From the NCBI RefSeq assembly GCF_905475345.1, contig NC_066586.1, forward strand, positions 7,871,400 through 7,935,399: a stretch of DNA of 64,000 nucleotides. Reading direction: 5' to 3'. The notes beneath the pieces are model-generated. The model was not told the origin of the DNA and did no database searches. It worked only from the letters and a program-made list of their open reading frames with translations. The translations under genes were made by a program, and so were the position numbers. Positions within the stretch are counted from its first letter, which is position 1, and each line of letters starts with the position of its first letter. Shown one piece after another: positions 61,063 through 64,000 of the stretch. The DNA comes from Vespula vulgaris. Lineage: Eukaryota > Arthropoda > Insecta > Hymenoptera > Vespidae.

Positions 61063-62264
61063 TTATTCCTGTTCGCAAGCCTCGAAGTCGTCAGCGCATT
61101 CTTCAGCTTCAAAATCCTCTTCTGCTGTAGCTTCTTGATATTGTTGGTACTCGGAGACCAAATCGTTCATGTTCGACTCAGCTTCGGTAAATTCCATCTC
61201 GTCCATACCTTCTCCCGTGTACCAATGCAAGAAGGCCTTTCTCCTGAACATGGCAGTAAACTGTTCGGAAATTCTCTTGAACAATTCTTGAATAGCCGTG
61301 GTATTTCCGATGAAGGTCGATGACATCTTCAAACCTTTAGGTGGTATGTCACAGACAGCGGTCTTCACGTTATTCGGAATCCATTCGACGAAATACGAGC
61401 TATTCTTATTCTGTACGCTGAGCATCTGCTCGTCAACTTCTTTCATGGACATTCTACCACGGAATACAGCAGCAACGGTTAGATATCTTCCATGTCTGGG
61501 ATCACAGGCAGCCATCATGTTCTTAGCATCGAACATTTGCTGCGTCAGCTCGGGTACCGAAAGAGCTGAGTATTGTTGCATAGATCTAGATGTCAAAGGT
61601 GCGAAACCAGGCATGAAGAAGTGAAGCCGAGGGAAGGGTACCATGTTGACAGCGAGTTTCCTTAAATCTGCATTAAGTTGACCAGGAAACCTTAAGCAGG
61701 TTGTTACACCAGACATAGTTAGCGAGACCAGATGATTTAGGTCACCATAGCTAGGATTGGAGACCTTCAAAGTACGGAAACAGATATCATAAAGAGCTTC
61801 GTTATCGATACAATAAGTCTCATCGGTGTTTTCAACCAATTGATGAACGGATAGAGTGGCATTATATGGTTCTACCACAGTATCAGAGACTTTTGGCGAT
61901 GGCATAACCGAATAAGTATTCATAATCCTATCAGGATACTCTTCGCGAATCTTAGATATCAGAAGAGTTCCCATACCGGATCCGGTACCTCCTCCAAGCG
62001 AATGGGTCAGCTGAAAACCTTGGAGACAATCGCAATTCTCGCATTCCTTCCTCACTACATCGAGAACCGAGTCCACCAATTCGGCTCCCTCGGTGTAATG
62101 ACCCTTGGCCCAGTTATTACCGGCACCGGACTGCCCGAAGACGAAATTATCCGGTCTGAACAACTTCCCGTATGCTCCGGATCGTACTGCATCCATCGTA
62201 CCTGGTTCCAAGTCAAGAAGAATCGCTCGAGGAACATATTTCCCACCGTTCGTCGATGTGGCCA
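61063..62264 (-). CDS. betaTub60D: Beta-3-type beta-tubulin (betaTub60D class), 3' exon only
   Basis: One long exon encodes about 400 residues, from just before GGKYVPRAILLDLEPG to the stop. The exon opens after TTTTTACAG at 62,265. Its first full codons read ATSTNGGKYV, where most beta-tubulins have NEASGGKYV. Insect beta-3 tubulins are known for a short insertion exactly here, so this and VRSGAYGKLF, KECENCDC, MNTYSVMPSPK and VSNPSYGDL assign the class. GGGTGSG and all core regions are intact. The tail EEDFEAEECADDFEACEQE is acidic with two cysteines and lacks an EGEF motif. In flies beta-3 serves developing muscle and other mesoderm and responds to ecdysone and Hox inputs through a large first intron. 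Exons 1-2 are not visible before the window end, consistent with a similarly large intron. Confidence 0.93.
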
Positions 62265-64000
62265 CTGTAAAAAGAATGAATCTAATCAACTTTTCGTTAA
62301 AAAGTCTAAAATCAAACTTTGAACGATCACACGATCATATATCTTATTTCATTTGACATAAATTAATTGTTCGTTCATACTCGAAGATTATTATTTCCTA
62401 AGTTATAATTATATTAATTTTATATAATTCTTTTCTTTTTTAGATATGAGAATGAATTATTGACGATTCTATCTATTAGTTTGATGTCCAATCAAAGTAA
62501 TCTATTGATTAATTTCTTAATCTAATTCGTGACCTTTATTTATTAAATGAGTCCTAAAAATGAGTCATCGTAATTACAGGATGATAGGTTCTACATATTA
62601 ATTCACAAACCTCTATTATTATTCTACCGAAAACTCCTATCAGAGACTTTAACGGTCGACGGAAATGCGTATACGGTTGGACCCGCGTGCCTGCATCGTT
62701 TGCAAATGAGTCACTGGTCGATTGCGTGCAAGATATACGGGGTGACTCTTTTTTTTCGTTTTGTGCATAAAATTGCAACGAGATATAATTGACGAAAACA
62801 GACAGCCAAAGAAAAAAAAAGAAAAAGAGGGAGGAAAGGAGTGGGAGGAGAAAGAAAGAGATAACATTTTATTAAAAATGGAGTATTCTTAGAATGACAC
62901 ACGCACACATGTCTATATATATTTTGAATTATAAATCATATATTCGCACCGAACAACTTCCCCTAAGTTTGCTCCAGGTGCATGCACTTCTGAGAACGTA
63001 CACGTGCGATTTATCGAGTGGGAAACTCTTCCATCGACTGATTAAACCTGCATGTACGCGTTACGTGACGTGCCTGCAGGCGACACGAACGTCGAATCCC
63101 TTAAAAAAAAAAGTTACAAGTAGGCATTTACTCGGATCTATACTTGGGACGATAAGATAGAATGAAAATAAATAACAATAAAATAAATTATTTGTGACAT
63201 TTAAACGTATATGTTTCTCGTAAACAAAACTGTTTAATAGGTATATTAAATTGAAAGATTCATCGGTCGATTTATAAAATTATTTCGCGATGTAATAATT
63301 AGCAAGATACTACATAGAACCTGTTTTAGATATTAATTTCGCAGAATGAAACGCAACAAGTTTTTCGTTAATTCGCTACGCAACATTATCATGGAATACG
63401 TAATTAAAGGATATTACACTTAATATAATGGACGCACTAAAACGTAAAACTTTACATGAACGAGAATTATCGTTCGAAGATATCTGAAAATACTGCAGAG
63501 TTCCTCGTCTGATATAATTATTTAAAATAAATTTAGATGAAGATTTTGATTCAGTACGTATACGTATTAATAGTAAATCGAGTTTCATATGCTTCCATGG
63601 CTTCTTCGTTTTTCCTTTGATAATGTGAAATATTTACTAATTAAATTCTGTTGGTTACGGTGTATAAGATTATAATTAAAACTTACTAAGTAACGTCTCA
63701 TCGAACTTTTGCGAGGATTATGTCGAAACGGGTCTATTAACGATACTTTGAATATATCGTTAACAAATCCTAGTCTATTTTTGATAAAAAATAAGATAGA
63801 CCTAAGTATTAACGATACTTTGAACGTTATCGATTTTTTACAAAACGAAAATATTCAACAAAATATTATTGATTTTTAATAAAATGTAACATATGAGTTT
63901 GAAAAATAATTGCCGAGAGGAAGTTTCGTCTCTCTTCAAAATGCAAGGACTCATTTTGTATATAACAAATAAAGACTTTATGAATAAGCATGATGAACGT
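62265..64000 (-). other. Partial intron upstream of the beta-3 tubulin exon
   Basis: No sequence encoding the expected FWEVISEEHG-type second exon is seen on the minus strand to the window end. The intron is therefore longer than 1.7 kb. A GC-richer patch at 62,640-63,070 contains GTGCATGCACTTC-type words and could hold enhancers. No other gene is supported. Confidence 0.6.

Noticed and set aside
61024..62356. Plus-strand frames over the beta-3 tubulin exon
   Set aside because: They are antisense shadows of the minus-strand tubulin coding sequence.
1..64000. CRISPR array, operons or other prokaryotic features
   Set aside because: No spaced direct repeats of that kind exist, and the genes are spliced, so the sequence is eukaryotic.

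Overview
This window looks like animal nuclear DNA, most likely from an insect and probably a hymenopteran. It is AT-rich, full of GA/CT, AT and TATG microsatellites, and rich in CpG. Its genes are broken by GT-AG introns, several of them only 70-150 bp long. The order is an inference from base composition and protein similarity; no single diagnostic sequence fixes the species.

Layout. Bases 1-28,894 hold no gene I can support. They contain microsatellites, a duplicated stem-loop motif (1336-1808), a 208-bp-offset tandem duplication (6350-6710), and a composite repeat island at about 14,545-20,965. That island has imperfect inverted arms of roughly 1 kb. Between the arms lie a mariner-like MITE and a decayed Ty3/gypsy pol relic. 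A small fold-back DNA transposon remnant follows at 24,887-25,330. At 28,895-32,480 two genes lie on the minus strand: Vps28 (ESCRT-I, endosomal sorting, complete) and a 681-residue protein I do not recognise with confidence. Bases 32,481-40,767 are gene-poor, with GC- and GA-rich patches and a CRE-like palindrome. A TATA/Inr core promoter at 40,768-40,800 precedes a complete nine-exon SLC22-type organic cation transporter (42,177-54,169, plus strand; candidate carcinine transporter CarT).

The right end is a beta-tubulin cluster. It contains a conventional but slightly specialised gene (55,314-56,877, +), a strongly divergent five-exon gene (57,991-59,912, +), and the long last exon of a third gene in the opposite orientation (61,063-62,264, -). 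The third gene carries the internal insertion typical of the insect beta-3 (betaTub60D) class; its first exons lie beyond the window.

The genes do not form a pathway. The tubulin cluster is the only functionally coherent group: three isotypes that would supply microtubule subunits to different tissues. The most unusual observations are the divergent tubulin, the beta-3 insertion at an exon edge, the inverted-repeat island with its nested elements, and the repeated stem-loop near the left end.
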